From Nipponacmea schrenckii (lineage: Eukaryota; Mollusca; Gastropoda; Lottiidae): a stretch of 64,000 bases of DNA. Within the stretch, counting starts at the first letter, position 1, and each line of letters begins with the position of its first letter. The stretch lies in NCBI GenBank assembly GCA_030562195.1, contig JAUJPP010000007.1, positions 34,013,208 through 34,077,207 on the forward strand, written 5' to 3'. The translations under genes were made by a program, and so were the position numbers. A model generated the notes under the pieces. It saw only the letters and a list, made by a program, of their open reading frames with translations, searched no databases and was not told the origin of the DNA. Of this stretch, positions 11,451 to 22,531 are shown piece by piece.

Positions 11451-11585
11451 AAAACAGAGAGGTCATTTGAAAATCTGTTCCAAATCTATTTTATTTGTAC
11501 CGGGAGAGCTTCATCTACCCATTATAAAGTTTCCATTGAAGAATGTTGAATTAATAGATGAGTGGACAGGAGGACTTTTTTCCAA
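11451..11585 (+). CDS. NSMAF: Second FAN/NSMAF-like exon (GRAM-type segment)
   Basis: The acceptor TTCTCCAG precedes 11451 and the donor GTATGT starts at 11586. Its first base completes the split lysine codon of the 105-183 exon. The frame reads KQRGHLKICSKSILFVP, then GELHLPIIKFPLKN and VELIDEWTGGLFSK. The block GxLKICSKSxxFxP followed by PIIKxP is characteristic, from memory, of the region before the GRAM/BEACH part of FAN. Length (135 nt, 45 codons), clean splice sites and matching phase support a functional exon. The intron to the previous exon is 11267 bp and almost all transposon. The identification is from recall, so another BEACH-family member cannot be excluded. Confidence 0.62.
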
Positions 11586-11809
11586 GTATGTATAATCTTT
11601 AATTCATCTATTTCATTTTAAGCCTTAAATATATGTATCAAACATCAGAATAGTTTGACTTGCCAATTCGGTGAATCCTCTTAGTTAAAGAATCAGAACC
11701 CAATTATTTGAGTGATTAAGATTTATCTTATTTGTATTCAAACTCCATCAATTATAAGCTGTGGCAAAATATTAAATAAAAAAAAACCCTGTGACTAAAT
11801 TTTGTTTAT

Positions 11810-12230
11810 TTTTGTGTTAGACACAATAGAAGCTACAATTTTCAATGGCTTTTAATGAAAATTGGTGTGAGTATTGGAAGTGATCAAATACAAATGTGAC
11901 GATTTTTCGATGATGAAAGTATTTTGAGTTATTTCCCTTGACTTATTAAAATCATGTCAAAATTTTTATTGTGAGTGCAATGGAATCTACTGTTTTTGGA
12001 ATTGATAGGACAGCGGTCAAGTTTGAATGCGATAATTTTTCAATGAACATTTGTTGAGTTATTGCCTTTGACTAAGTAAAACCATTTCAAAATTTTATTG
12101 TGGGTGCAATAGAAGCTACAATTTTCAATGGATTCAGATGAAACTTGGTATGAGCTTTGGGATTTTACTAATTCAGTACAGATGGCAATTTGCTTTCTTG
12201 CATATGGCTGAAACATGATTTTTTATTTTA
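11810..12230 (+). repeat. Loose core repeats, about 150 bp x 3, without element ends
   Basis: Three diverged units marked by AATAGAAGCTACAATTTTCA, GAAACTTGGTATGAG and a GAGTTATTGCCTTTGACT-type block. They match the outer core units of the HINE at 12550-15026, but no left or right hairpin lies next to them. A decayed element fragment is most likely. Confidence 0.7.
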
Positions 12231-12549
12231 ACATTCGCCTTAAAACATCCAAAGATGTCGTACACAGTAGATGGTTTCTATATGAGCATTCTAAACTAAT
12301 ACATATTTCTACCGTTATAAATATTGACATTGTTTTGTAGTTGCTTACTGGTTCTTGAATCTTGTTTCTCTTTCTGTTGCATAGCTTCTGATTTTAAAGA
12401 GACCAATATTAAACAATTTTGCGACAAAGTTTTGTTTCTTTCTGACGCCGGTGGGTTCGTTTTGCCGCATTGCCCAACTTGCTGCACCCCTGTTTTTTAA
12501 AGAAACTAAATTTTTTAAAAATTTTGGGGACATTTGTTTAAAGTTTTTT

Positions 12550-15026
12550 ATACGCCCCGGTGGGTTCGTTTTGCCCGCCCCCCTTTCCCCAATTTGTTGT
12601 ACCGTGGCCCAAATGCTTATAAAAGACCTGTTAAAATGGAAAACCTAACGGTTTTTGATTTTTGCACTTCTTGTAAAAAGCGTCAAAATTTGGGGGTTTT
12701 CCCCAAAAAACGAACAGTTTTTATCGATCTTAATGGGAAATTGGAAAAGTTTTATTTGCCGGGCGCGAAAATTGTTTTTGGTTGAGTTTCCCGTCCACAA
12801 AATTTGGGGTTTTATCCACAATAGAGGCTACAGATTTTTTTCCGATCTTAATGAAACTTGGTATACATGTATATATTGATGATATCTCGGTCAAGTTCGA
12901 AAATGGAAATTATCGAATGAACGGATTTTTTAGTTATTGCACCCTTTACTTAGTAAAAACGCGTCAAATTTGGGTTGTATCCACAATAGAAGGGTACAGT
13001 TTTTATCCGATCTTAATGAAACTTGGTATACATGTATATATTGATGATATCTCGGCCAAGTTCGAAAATGGAAATTATCGAATGAACGGATTTTTTAGTT
13101 ATTGCCCTTGACTTAGTAAAAACACCCTCAAATTTGGGTTATATCCACAATAGAGGCTACAGATTTTATCCGATCTTAATGAAACTTGGTATACATGTAT
13201 ATATTGATGATATCTCGGTCAAGTTCGAAAATTGAAATTATCGAATGAACGGATTTTGAGTTATTGCCCTTGACTTAGTAAAAACGTGTCAAATTTGGGT
13301 TGTATTCACGATAGAAGCTACAGTTTTTATCCGATCTTAATGAAACTTGGTATACATGTATATATTGATGATATCTCGGCCAAGTTCGAAAATGGAAATT
13401 ATCGCATGAACGGTTTTTGAGTTATTGCACCCTTTACTTTAAAAAACGCGTCAAATTTGGGTTGTATCCACAATAGAGGCTACAGTTTTTATCCGATCTT
13501 AATGAAACTTGGTATACATGTATATATTGATGATATCTCGGTCAAGTTCGAAAATTGAAATTATCGAATGAATGGATTTTGAGTTATTGCCCTTGACTTA
13601 GTAAAAACACATCAAATTTGGGTTGTATCCACAATAGAGGCTACAGATTTTATCCGATCTTAATGAAACTTGGTATACATGTATATATTGATGATATCTC
13701 GGTCAAGTTTGAAAATTGAAATTATCGAATGAACGGATTTTGAGTTATTGCCCTTGACTTAGTAAAAACGTGTCAAATTTGGGTTGTATTCACGATAGAA
13801 GCTACAGTTTTTATCCGATCTTAATGAAACTTGGTATACATGTATATATTGATGATATCTCGGCCAAGTTCGAAAATGGAAATTATCGCATGAACGGTTT
13901 TTGAGTTATTGCCCTTGACTTAGTAAAAACCCGTCAAATTTGGGTTGTATCCACAATAGAGGCTACATTTTTTATCCGATCTTAATGAAACTTGGTATAC
14001 ATGTATATATTGATGATATCTCGGTCAAGTTCGAAAATGGAAATTATCGCATGAACGTTTTTTGAGTTATTGCACTTGACTTAGTAAAAACGCGTCAAAT
14101 TTGGGTTGTATCCACAATAGAGGCTACAGTTTTTATCTGATCTTAATGAAACTTGGTATACATGTATATATTGATGATATCTCGGCCAAGTTCGAAAATG
14201 GAAATTATCGCATGAACGGTTTTTGAGTTATTGCACTTGACTTAGTAAAAACGCGTCAAATTTGGGTTGTATCCACAATAGAGGCTACATTTTTTATCCG
14301 ATCTTAATGAAACTTGGTATACATGTATATATTGATGATATCTCGGTCAAGTTCGAAAATGGAAATTATCGCATGAACGTTTTTTGAGTTATTGCACTTG
14401 ACTTAGTAAAAACGCGTCAAATTTGGGTTATATCCACGATATAGGCCACAGTTTTTATCAGAAATTCAAATTTGACGATTTTTTGATGAATAGTTTATGA
14501 GTAATTGCCCTTGACTAAGTAAAATTGCGTAAAAATTCATTTTCTGTAGACACTATAGAAGCTACAATTATCTATGGATTTTAATGAAACTTGGTATGAG
14601 CATTGGAATTGATAAGAGGGCGGTCAAGTTCGATTTGGACGATTTTGCGATTAACAGTTTTGGAGTTATTGCCCCTGCCTCTATATTTGTTGTAGACAAA
14701 ATAGAAGCTACAATTTTCAATGGATTTAAATGAAACTTGGTGTGAGCATTAGAATTGATAAGACACAGTCAAGTTCGAATTTGATGATTTTTCGATGAAC
14801 AGTGTTTTAGTTATTGCCCTTGACTTAGTAAGATTGTGTCAAAAATTTTTTGTGGTTCAATAGAAGCTACAATTTTCAATGGATTTTGATGAAACTTGGT
14901 GTTTTTGAGTTTTTGCCCTTGACTTCAATATCCATTTAGTGAATGTTTTTGAGTCATTGCTCTATTTATTTTTCAAATTCAATGCTGCCAGTGGGCGTAT
15001 GTTACCTTGCCTGGCAAGCTATCTTT
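12550..15026 (+). mobile_element. HINE/pearl element with a TATACATGTATATATT core family
   Basis: The left end ATACGCCCCGG follows six T. A damaged leader follows, then about 11 highly similar core repeats of about 163 bp (motif CTTGGTATACATGTATAT, with GATGATATCTCGGTCAAG), then three diverged 3' units. The right end has GTGGGCGTATGTTACC, CTTGCCTGGCAAG and CTATC. The near-identity of inner units against diverged outer units suggests recent array expansion. The same core family recurs at 20170-21600 and 54650-55080. The first 250 bp contain base runs and indels that look like poor consensus. Confidence 0.78.
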
Positions 15027-15742
15027 TAATCTGATGTCCCGCTGCAAGTGTTTTATTTATAATTTGGACCTGTTAGTTTTGTTTACTTTGTTATTAGCCA
15101 ATCCATGTCATGTGACCATCTCCCACTACTAAATATGGGTAATTATATTTCATTGTTTATTTTTATGATGCATGTTTTTTGATTGTCGATTTTAAACAGT
15201 TTACCGACTCAAGTCTGGATTCAACAGTTAAATAAGAAGTTAAATTATTCTACCAGCACATTAGGCTTATCATCTAATATTTAAAATAGCCCATGTTCGT
15301 GGAAATGGCTGATTACCGCCATTTAAATCATTAATGGTAGACCTTCTCCTTTTTAATAAATGACAAGTAGCTGGGTTCTCTAGGCCTATTATTAGGCTAT
15401 ATTCTGAGAACAACCATCTCAATTCTATTTGGTTCTATAAAGAATAGTTTGTGAGGTAGTTGATTGGAAAGCACTGTCTATTTTACTGATAAAGATCTTC
15501 CTATTTCATCAGTACCAACGTAAACATGACGAAGAAAATGTCGGCCCTCACATAGAATTTTTGACGATGATAGCTTCTTCTTTTTAACCAATTATAAAGT
15601 TGACAGAAGGTTCGATGTGCGTTGTTATATATTTTTATCGTTTCTTTCTGCTTACTACTAGGATATGAAACAGTTACTATTTATAGACAAATCGGAAAGA
15701 CCGCGAGAAAATTAACCGTAGTTTCAAAACCCTTCCTTTTTT
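15027..15742. other. Intergenic or intronic single-copy stretch
   Basis: No coding feature, RNA gene or repeat end recognised. It separates two HINE blocks whose flanks are consistent with independent insertions. Confidence 0.5.
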
Positions 15743-17835
15743 ATACGCCCACATCCGTCCGTCCACAATTGCTCGTAAACACTCTACACGGTGTAATTCT
15801 TGATGGATTTAGATGAAACTTAATATGAGTGTTTATGATCACGCAAGGATGAACCCTATTGAAAATCAGCGAAATCGGAAAAAAATTAGTATGAGTTTGT
15901 GCCCTTGTTCTTGAATGGCTCGTAAACACTCTACAAAGTGCAATTCTTGACCGATTTTGATGAAACTTGGTGTGAGAGTATGTTATAACTCAAGGATAAA
16001 CCCTATCGAAAATCAGCGAAATCGAAAATTGTTCTTGAAAACGCGTTCAATTTTAGCTTGTAAACACTCTTGAGAGAACAATTTTTAATGGATTTTAATG
16101 AAACTTGGCCTGAGTATTTGTTATCACCCAAGGATGAAGCCTATTGAAAACCAGTCAAATCGAAAAAAAATTAATATCAGTTATTGCCCTTGTTTTTGAA
16201 AACGCGTTCAATTTTAGCTTGTAAACACTCTACAAAGCACAGTTATTGACCGATTTTGACGAAACTTGCTGAAATTGTTTAATATCACCCAAGAATGAAC
16301 CCTTTTGAAAATAGCACATATCGAAATAGGAATTATTGCCCTTGTTCTATAAAATGTGTTGGATTTTTGCCTTGTAAACACTCTACAAGTCACAATTCTT
16401 GAGCGATTTTGACGATAACTTGGGCATGAATATTTTTAATCACCTAAGGATAAACCCTATTGAAATTCAGTAAATCGAAAAATTTTAGTAAGTTATTGCC
16501 CTTGTGTTTGAAAACGCGTTCAATTTTAGCTTGAAAAGCACTCTAAAAAGTCACAATTCTTGAGGATTTTGAAAATAACTTGGCTTGAGTATTTGTTTTT
16601 CCCCTAAGGATGAACCCTTATTAAAAATTAAAGTTAAATCAAAAATATATTTAGTGTCAGTTATTGCCCTTGTGTTTGAAAACGGGTTTAATTTTTGGGC
16701 TAAAAAAGCTCTCTAGAAAGAACAATTCATGAAATTTTGATAAAACTTGGTTTGAGTTTTTGTTGGTTTATCGAAAGGGGATAAAGCCTTATTGAAAATT
16801 AAAAAATCGAAATATATTTATGTCATTATTGCCCTTGTTTTTTTAAAAACGGGTTTAATTTTTGTCTAATAAACTCTCTACATGGTACAATTCTTGACGA
16901 ATTTGACAAAACTTAGTGTGAATTTTTGTCATATCTAAAGGGGATAAACCCCAAATTGAAAATCAGAAAATCAAAATATATTTTAGTATAAAGTTATTGC
17001 CCTTGTTCTTTTAAACGCGTTCGATTTTTGCTTGTAAACACTCTAGAAAGAACTATTCTTGATGGTTTTTAAATTTAAAACTTTGGTTGAGATTGTTTTT
17101 ACCCAAGGATGAACCCTATTAAAATCAGCAAAATCGAAAAAAATATTTAGTGTGAGTTATGCCCTTGTTCTTGAAAACGCTTTCAATTTTAGCTTGTAAA
17201 CACTCTAGAAAGAACTATTTTTAATGGATTTTGATTAATTTTGGCTTGAGTATTTGTTGTCTCCCAAGGATGAACCCTATTAAAATCGAAAAAAAATATT
17301 TTAGTGTAAAGTTATTGCCCTTGTTTTTGAAAACGCTTTCAATTTTAGCTCGTAAACACTCTAGAAAGAACAATTCTTAATGGATTTTGATGAAACTTGG
17401 CTTTAGTATTTGTTTTCTCACAAGGATAAACCCTATTGAAAATCAGATAAATCGAAAAATATTTAGTGTCAGTTATTGCGCCTGTTTTCAAAAACGCTTT
17501 CAACATTTGGCTTGTGAACACTCTAAACATTCCTTTTTGACAAAACTCGCTGAAATTGTTTAATATCAACCAAGGATGAGCCTTATTAAGAATTAAAAAT
17601 ATCAAAATATTATTAAGGGTGAACCCTATTGCAAATCATAAAAATACCGAAAAATATTTAATGAGTTGTTATTAGGTACAATTCTTGACAGTTTTTATTG
17701 AAACTAGAGACCCTAGAAAAAAATAGGTTGGTAGGTTGAATAATTCATTCCACTTATTCTAACCTTACTGAAAAGTTTTTATTTGAAATCAATGCTGCCA
17801 GTGGGTGTATATTACCTTGCCTGGCAAGCTATCTT
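15743..17835 (+). mobile_element. HINE/pearl element with the GTAAACACTCTA core family
   Basis: The left end ATACGCCCACATCCGTCCGT lacks most of the hairpin and has almost no microsatellite. About 12 core repeats of the family seen at 2.7-7.1 and 44.9-49.3 kb follow. The right end has a GTGGGTGTATATTACC variant, CTTGCCTGGCAAG and CTATCTT. The flanks (CCCTTCC + T6 and TT + CTTATG) suggest an empty site with five T. The right-hand 450 bp are almost identical to the right ends at 47.1-47.5 and 49.0-49.4 kb. About 16400-17340 carries many small indels. Confidence 0.8.
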
Positions 17836-18117
17836 CTTATGTTCAACCGGAAGTACATCGTCGGTGAAAGTTAACTAAATATCGGCATTTGTAACTTCGT
17901 AAAAAATATTAAATTTAACTGTAAATATTTGATGATCGGATTGTTTTGTTATTGTGATGTGATGTATGACAGTATGTTCAGAAAATTAAAGTCCCAATTA
18001 TGATGAATATAACTAAACATTCATGCATTGAAATACATTTTACAGTTGAATAGTACTTAGTGTAGTAGTTTTGACATCAACAAAACATCGGAAAAAAATA
18101 AATCAACAGCCCTAATT
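17836..18117. other. Short single-copy stretch
   Basis: AT-rich sequence between a HINE right end and a loose core-repeat array. No feature seen. Confidence 0.5.
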
Positions 18118-18985
18118 TGAATAAAACTTGCTGTGATCATTTATATTGATGAGATCTTGGACAAGTTCGAAATTTGCGATTTTTCGATGAACGGTTTTTG
18201 AGTTATTGCACTTGACTTAGTTAAAACATGTCAAAATTGGATTGTGAACGCCATAGAGACTACAGTTTTCAATGGATTTAAATGAAACTTGCTGTGATCA
18301 TTTATATTGAAGAAATCTCAGACAAGTTCGAAATTGGTGATTTTTTCAATTGAATGTTTTTTGAGTTATTGCCCTGGACCTAATCAAAACTTAAAATTGG
18401 CTTGTAAACGCTATAGAGACTACAGTTTTCATCGGATTAAAATGATACTTGCTGTGATCATTTATATTGATGAGATCTCGGACAAGTTTGAAAAAGGTAA
18501 TTTTTTCCATGAATGGTTTTTGAGTTATTGCACTTGACTTAGTCAAAATGCACCAAAATTGGCTTGTGAACGCGATAGAGATCACATTTCCATTGGATTT
18601 GAGTGAAATTTGATGTTATCATTTATATTGATGAAATCTTGGAAAAGTTTGATAGTGACGATTTTGAACATTTTTTGAGTTATTGGCCTTGACCAAGTCA
18701 AAACACGTCGAAATAGACTTGTGAACACGATAGAGACAACAGTTTTCATCTTATTTTAATGAAATTTGGTGTGATCGTTGAAGTTGATGTCATCTTGGTC
18801 AAGTTCGAAATTTACAATTTTTCGATATACTGTTTTTGAGTTATTGTACTTGACTTAGTCAAAACGCAGCGAAATTGGCATTGTGATTGCGATAGAAAAT
18901 ACACTTTTCATCTGATTTTTATGAAATTTGGTGTAAACATTTATATTAATGAGATCTTGGATTAGACCTAAATAATGTTAGAGTT
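18118..18985 (+). repeat. Diverged core-repeat array, about 5-6 x 150 bp, no ends
   Basis: Units are marked by GATCATTTATATTGATGAGA, GACTACAGTTTTCA and GAGTTATTGCACTTGACTTA. They relate to the HINE core repeats but are clearly diverged. Neither terminal hairpin is present, so this is either an old truncated element or a satellite-like array derived from one. Confidence 0.7.
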
Positions 18986-19245
18986 TTTGCCTGTGTTAAA
19001 ACAGAAAATATATTTTAAAGAAAGCGTATCTTTCTAGGCAACCACTTGTTCTTAATAATTGTTCATTGTGTCCCTGAAGATGGAGTGTTATAGAGTATGA
19101 AATGAGAATTATTTTGAAAGACTATGCTATGTTAGCTGTTCCATTAAATACATCATGGAAAAATTCTAAATTATTTTTTTTTCATCTTCAAAAAGTAAAT
19201 TTACAATCTTAAAATCTGTTAGAATATGTTGAATGCTTTGTTTTA

Positions 19246-19440
19246 CAGGAATGTAATAAAAACAGTCTTCTTTAACAATTGAAGATATATGCCCAAATTT
19301 TCTTTTGTTGTCACAGTTTCACCTAAAATGACCTTTTCTGGCATAACTGGATTGTAATTTTCAGCAATGTATTTTTTTTGCAAATAAGCTGTTTTGATAG
19401 AATAAAAGGGACCAGAAGAAATTAACTTCTTCTTTAAGGT
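19246..19440 (-). pseudogene. Right half of a minus-strand exon split by a HINE
   Basis: Minus-strand reading: KLISSGPFYSIKTAYLQKKY, then ENYNPVMPEKVILGETVTT and NLGIYLQLLKKTVF. A GTAAAA donor-like site lies at its end near 19248. It looks protein-coding and its pattern (a tyrosine-rich stretch, then PxxxxLGxxxxxK, then YxxLLK) resembles the region upstream of the transposase domain in animal EnSpm/CACTA-type genes, such as the one at 51.4-54.5 kb. That link is from memory and weak. The other half is at 22208-22360. Confidence 0.42.
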
Positions 19441-19445
19441 TTTTT

Positions 19446-22212
19446 TTACGCCCACATAGAAATGTGGACGTATATTGTTGTCGCCCCCCTTGGGCCGTTG
19501 GTCCGTCGGTCCGTCGGTCCGTTGGTCCGTCTGTCAACAATTGTTTGTGGACACTGTAGAGACTACAGTTTTTATTGGAATTTCTTTGAAACTTGGTATA
19601 CTTGTTTATAATCACTCAAGGAAGAACCCTATCGATTTTGGTATGATTTCGAAAAAAATTCCTGGAATTCTTGGACTTTGAATTTCAAATTGTTCTGTTT
19701 GTAAACAAAAGCTTGTGGACACTGTAGAGACTCCATTTCTTTATGAATCTTTTTGTAACTTGGTATATTTGTTTATTACCATCCAAGGAAGACCCCTATT
19801 GATTTTGATATGATTCTGAAAAAAATTCCTGGAATTCTGGAACTTGGAATTTCGAATGTACTGTTTCTCATCCGTCTGTCAACAATTGTTTGTGGACACT
19901 GTAGAGACTACAGTTTTTATTGGATCTTCTTGAAACTTGGTATACATGTTTATTACCATTCAACGAAGACCCCTATCGATTTTGGTATGATTCCGAAAAA
20001 AATTCCTGGAATTCTTGAACTTTGAATTTCAAATTCCGTCGGTCCGTCGGTCCGTTGGGTCCGTCTGTCAACAATTGTTTGTGGACACTGTAGAGACTAC
20101 AGTTTTTATACGCCCACATGGAAATGTGGAAGTATATTGCCGTCGCCCCTGTCCGTCCGCCCGGGTCCGTCCACATTTGTTGTATCCACGATAGAGGCTA
20201 CAGTTTTTATCCGATCTTAATGAAACTTGGTATACATGTATATATTGATGATATCTCGGTCAAGTTCGAAAATGGAAATTATCGCATGAACGGTTTTTGA
20301 GTTATTGCACTTGACTTAAATGCGTCAAATTTGGGTTGTATCCACAATAGAGGCTACAGTTTTTATCCGATCTTAAGAAACTTGGTATACATGTATATAT
20401 TGATGATATCTCGGTCAAGTTCGAAAATGGAAATTTTCGCATGAACGGTTTTTGAGTTATTGCCCTTGACTTAGTAAAAACGCGTCAAATTTGGGTTGTA
20501 TCCACAATAGAGGCTACAGTTTTTATCCGATCTTAATGAAACTTGGTATACATGTATATATTGATGATATCTCGGTCAAGTTCGAAAATTGAAATTATCG
20601 AATGAATGGATTTTGAGTTATTGCCCTTGACTTAGTAAAAACACATCAAATTTGGGTTGTATCCACAATAGAGGCTACAGTTTTTACCCGATCTTAATGA
20701 AACTTGGTATACATGTATATATTGATAATATCTCGGTCAAGTTCGAAAATGGAAATTTTCGCATGAACGGTTTTTGAGTTATTGCCCTTGACTTAGTAAA
20801 AACGCGTCAAATTTGGGTTGTATCCAAATAGAGGCTAAGTTTTTATCCGATCTTAATGAAACTTGGTATACATGTATATATTGTGATATCTGGGTTAAGG
20901 GTTCAAAAATTTGGAAATTATCGAATGAACGGTTTTTGAGTTATTGCCCTTGACTTAGTAAAAACGCTCAAATTTGGGTTGTATCCAAATAGAGGCTAAG
21001 TTTTTATCCGATCTTAATGAAACTTGGTATACATGTATATATTGTGATATCTGGGTCAAGTTCAAAAATTTGGAAATTTTCGAATGAACGGTTTTGAGTT
21101 ATTGCCCTTGACTTAGTAAAAACGCTCAAATTTGGGTTGTATCCACAATAGAGGCTACAGTTTTTATCCGATCTTAATGAAACTTGGTATACATGTATAT
21201 ATTGATGATATCTCGGTCAAGTTCAAAAATGGAAATTTTGCATGAACGGTTTTTGAGTTATTCCCCTTGACTTAGTAAAAAGCGTAAAATTTTGGGTTGT
21301 ATCCAAATAGAGGCTACAGTTTTTATCCGATCTTAATGAAACTTGGTATACATGTATATATTGATGATATCTCGGTCAAGTTCAAAAATGGAAATCATTG
21401 CATGAACAGATTGTGAGTTATTGCCTTGACTTAGTAAAAAGCGTAAAATTTTGGGTTGTATCCAAATAGAGGCTACAGTTTTTATCCGATCTTAATGAAA
21501 CTTGGTATACATGTATATATTGATGATATCTCGGTCAAGTTCCAAAATGGAAATTATCAAATGAACAGATTTTGAGTTATTGCCCTTGACTTAGTAAAAA
21601 CGCGTCAAATTTGGGTTATATCCACGATATAGGTCACAGTTTTTATCAGAAATTCAAATTTGACGATTTTTTGATGAATAGTTTATGAGTAATTGCCCTT
21701 GACTAAGTAAAATTGCGTAAAAATTCATTTTCTGTAGACACTATAGAAGCTACAATTATCTATGGATTTTAATGAAACTTGGTATGAGCATTGGAATTGA
21801 TAAGAGGGCTGTCAAGTTCGATTTGGACGATTTTGCGATAAACAGTTTTGGAGTTATTGCCCCTGCCTCCATATTTGTTGAGACAAAATAGAAGCTACAA
21901 TTTTCAATGGATTTAAATGAAACTTGGTGTGAGCATTAGAATTGATAAGACACAGTCAAGTTCGCATTTGATGATTTTTCGATGAACAGTTTTTTAGTTA
22001 TTGCCCTTGACTTAGTAAGATTGTGTCAAAAATTTTTTGTGGTTCAATAGAAGCTACAATTTTCAATGGATTTTGATGAAACTTGGTGTTTTTGAGTTTT
22101 TTCCCTTGACTTCAATATCCATTTAGTGAATGTTTTTGAGTCATTGCTCTATTTATTTTTAAAATTCAATGCTGCCAGTGGGCGTATGTTACCTTGCCTG
22201 GCAAGCTATCTT
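19446..22212 (+). mobile_element. HINE/pearl block inside a coding exon
   Basis: The left end (T8 then ACGCCCACATAGAAATGTGG, with a CCGT-type microsatellite at 19494-19535) is followed by about three core units of a third family (motif GTGGACACTGTAGAGACTAC). A second left end occurs at 20108. The only right end is at 22174-22212 (GTGGGCGTATGTTACC, CTTGCCTGGCAAG, CTATCTT). Both outer flanks are open in the same minus-strand direction, consistent with insertion into an exon. The lack of a right end for the first element suggests deletion or recombination between two elements. Confidence 0.7.
20108..22212 (+). mobile_element. HINE/pearl element nested at the core of another
   Basis: The left end ATACGCCCACATGGAAATGT begins after GACTACAGTTTTT, a core-repeat motif of the host element. 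A short CCGTCCGCCC microsatellite and about 9 core repeats of the TATACATGTATATATT family follow. The last third (21600-22140) is nearly identical to 14430-14990, so this element and the one at 12550-15026 share a recent ancestor. Units at 20830-21600 have frequent small deletions. Confidence 0.75.
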
Positions 22213-22360
22213 CAACAAAACTGTGTAGATCATCCTTAGAAGTAGAGTTATCAATTGCACTCGTGAATTTTTTAATTACATCTTCTTGAGCAATTTGTAA
22301 CAATGCTGTTCCTCTTGAAATTAATTTATCAACTACACTCTCCAAATTAACAATGTACAT
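22208..22360 (-). pseudogene. Left half of the HINE-split exon
   Basis: Minus-strand reading from a methionine at 22360: MYIVNLESVVDKLISRGTAL, then LQIAQEDVIKKF and NSTSKDDLHSFVE, where the HINE right terminus begins. Composition is protein-like with no stop. The downstream half (19440-19246) can be read on in frame if six A remain at the junction. The T-count rule predicts about five, so the frame is uncertain. The product is unidentified, possibly the 5' part of a CACTA-type gene. The methionine may be internal, since no acceptor was assigned. Confidence 0.42.
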
Positions 22361-22531
22361 TTGAAAGAATATAATATACTTGTATGCCCATAATTTACAT
22401 GGAGGTAGTGAAGTTTAAAAATTACAAACATTAAAAATTTGGGCATTTTAATAAAACATTTTAGAGCATTTCACTTTACATTATTATTGTTAATACCTGT
22501 GGCACAAGATCTTTGTATCTTAGTTCTGCTA

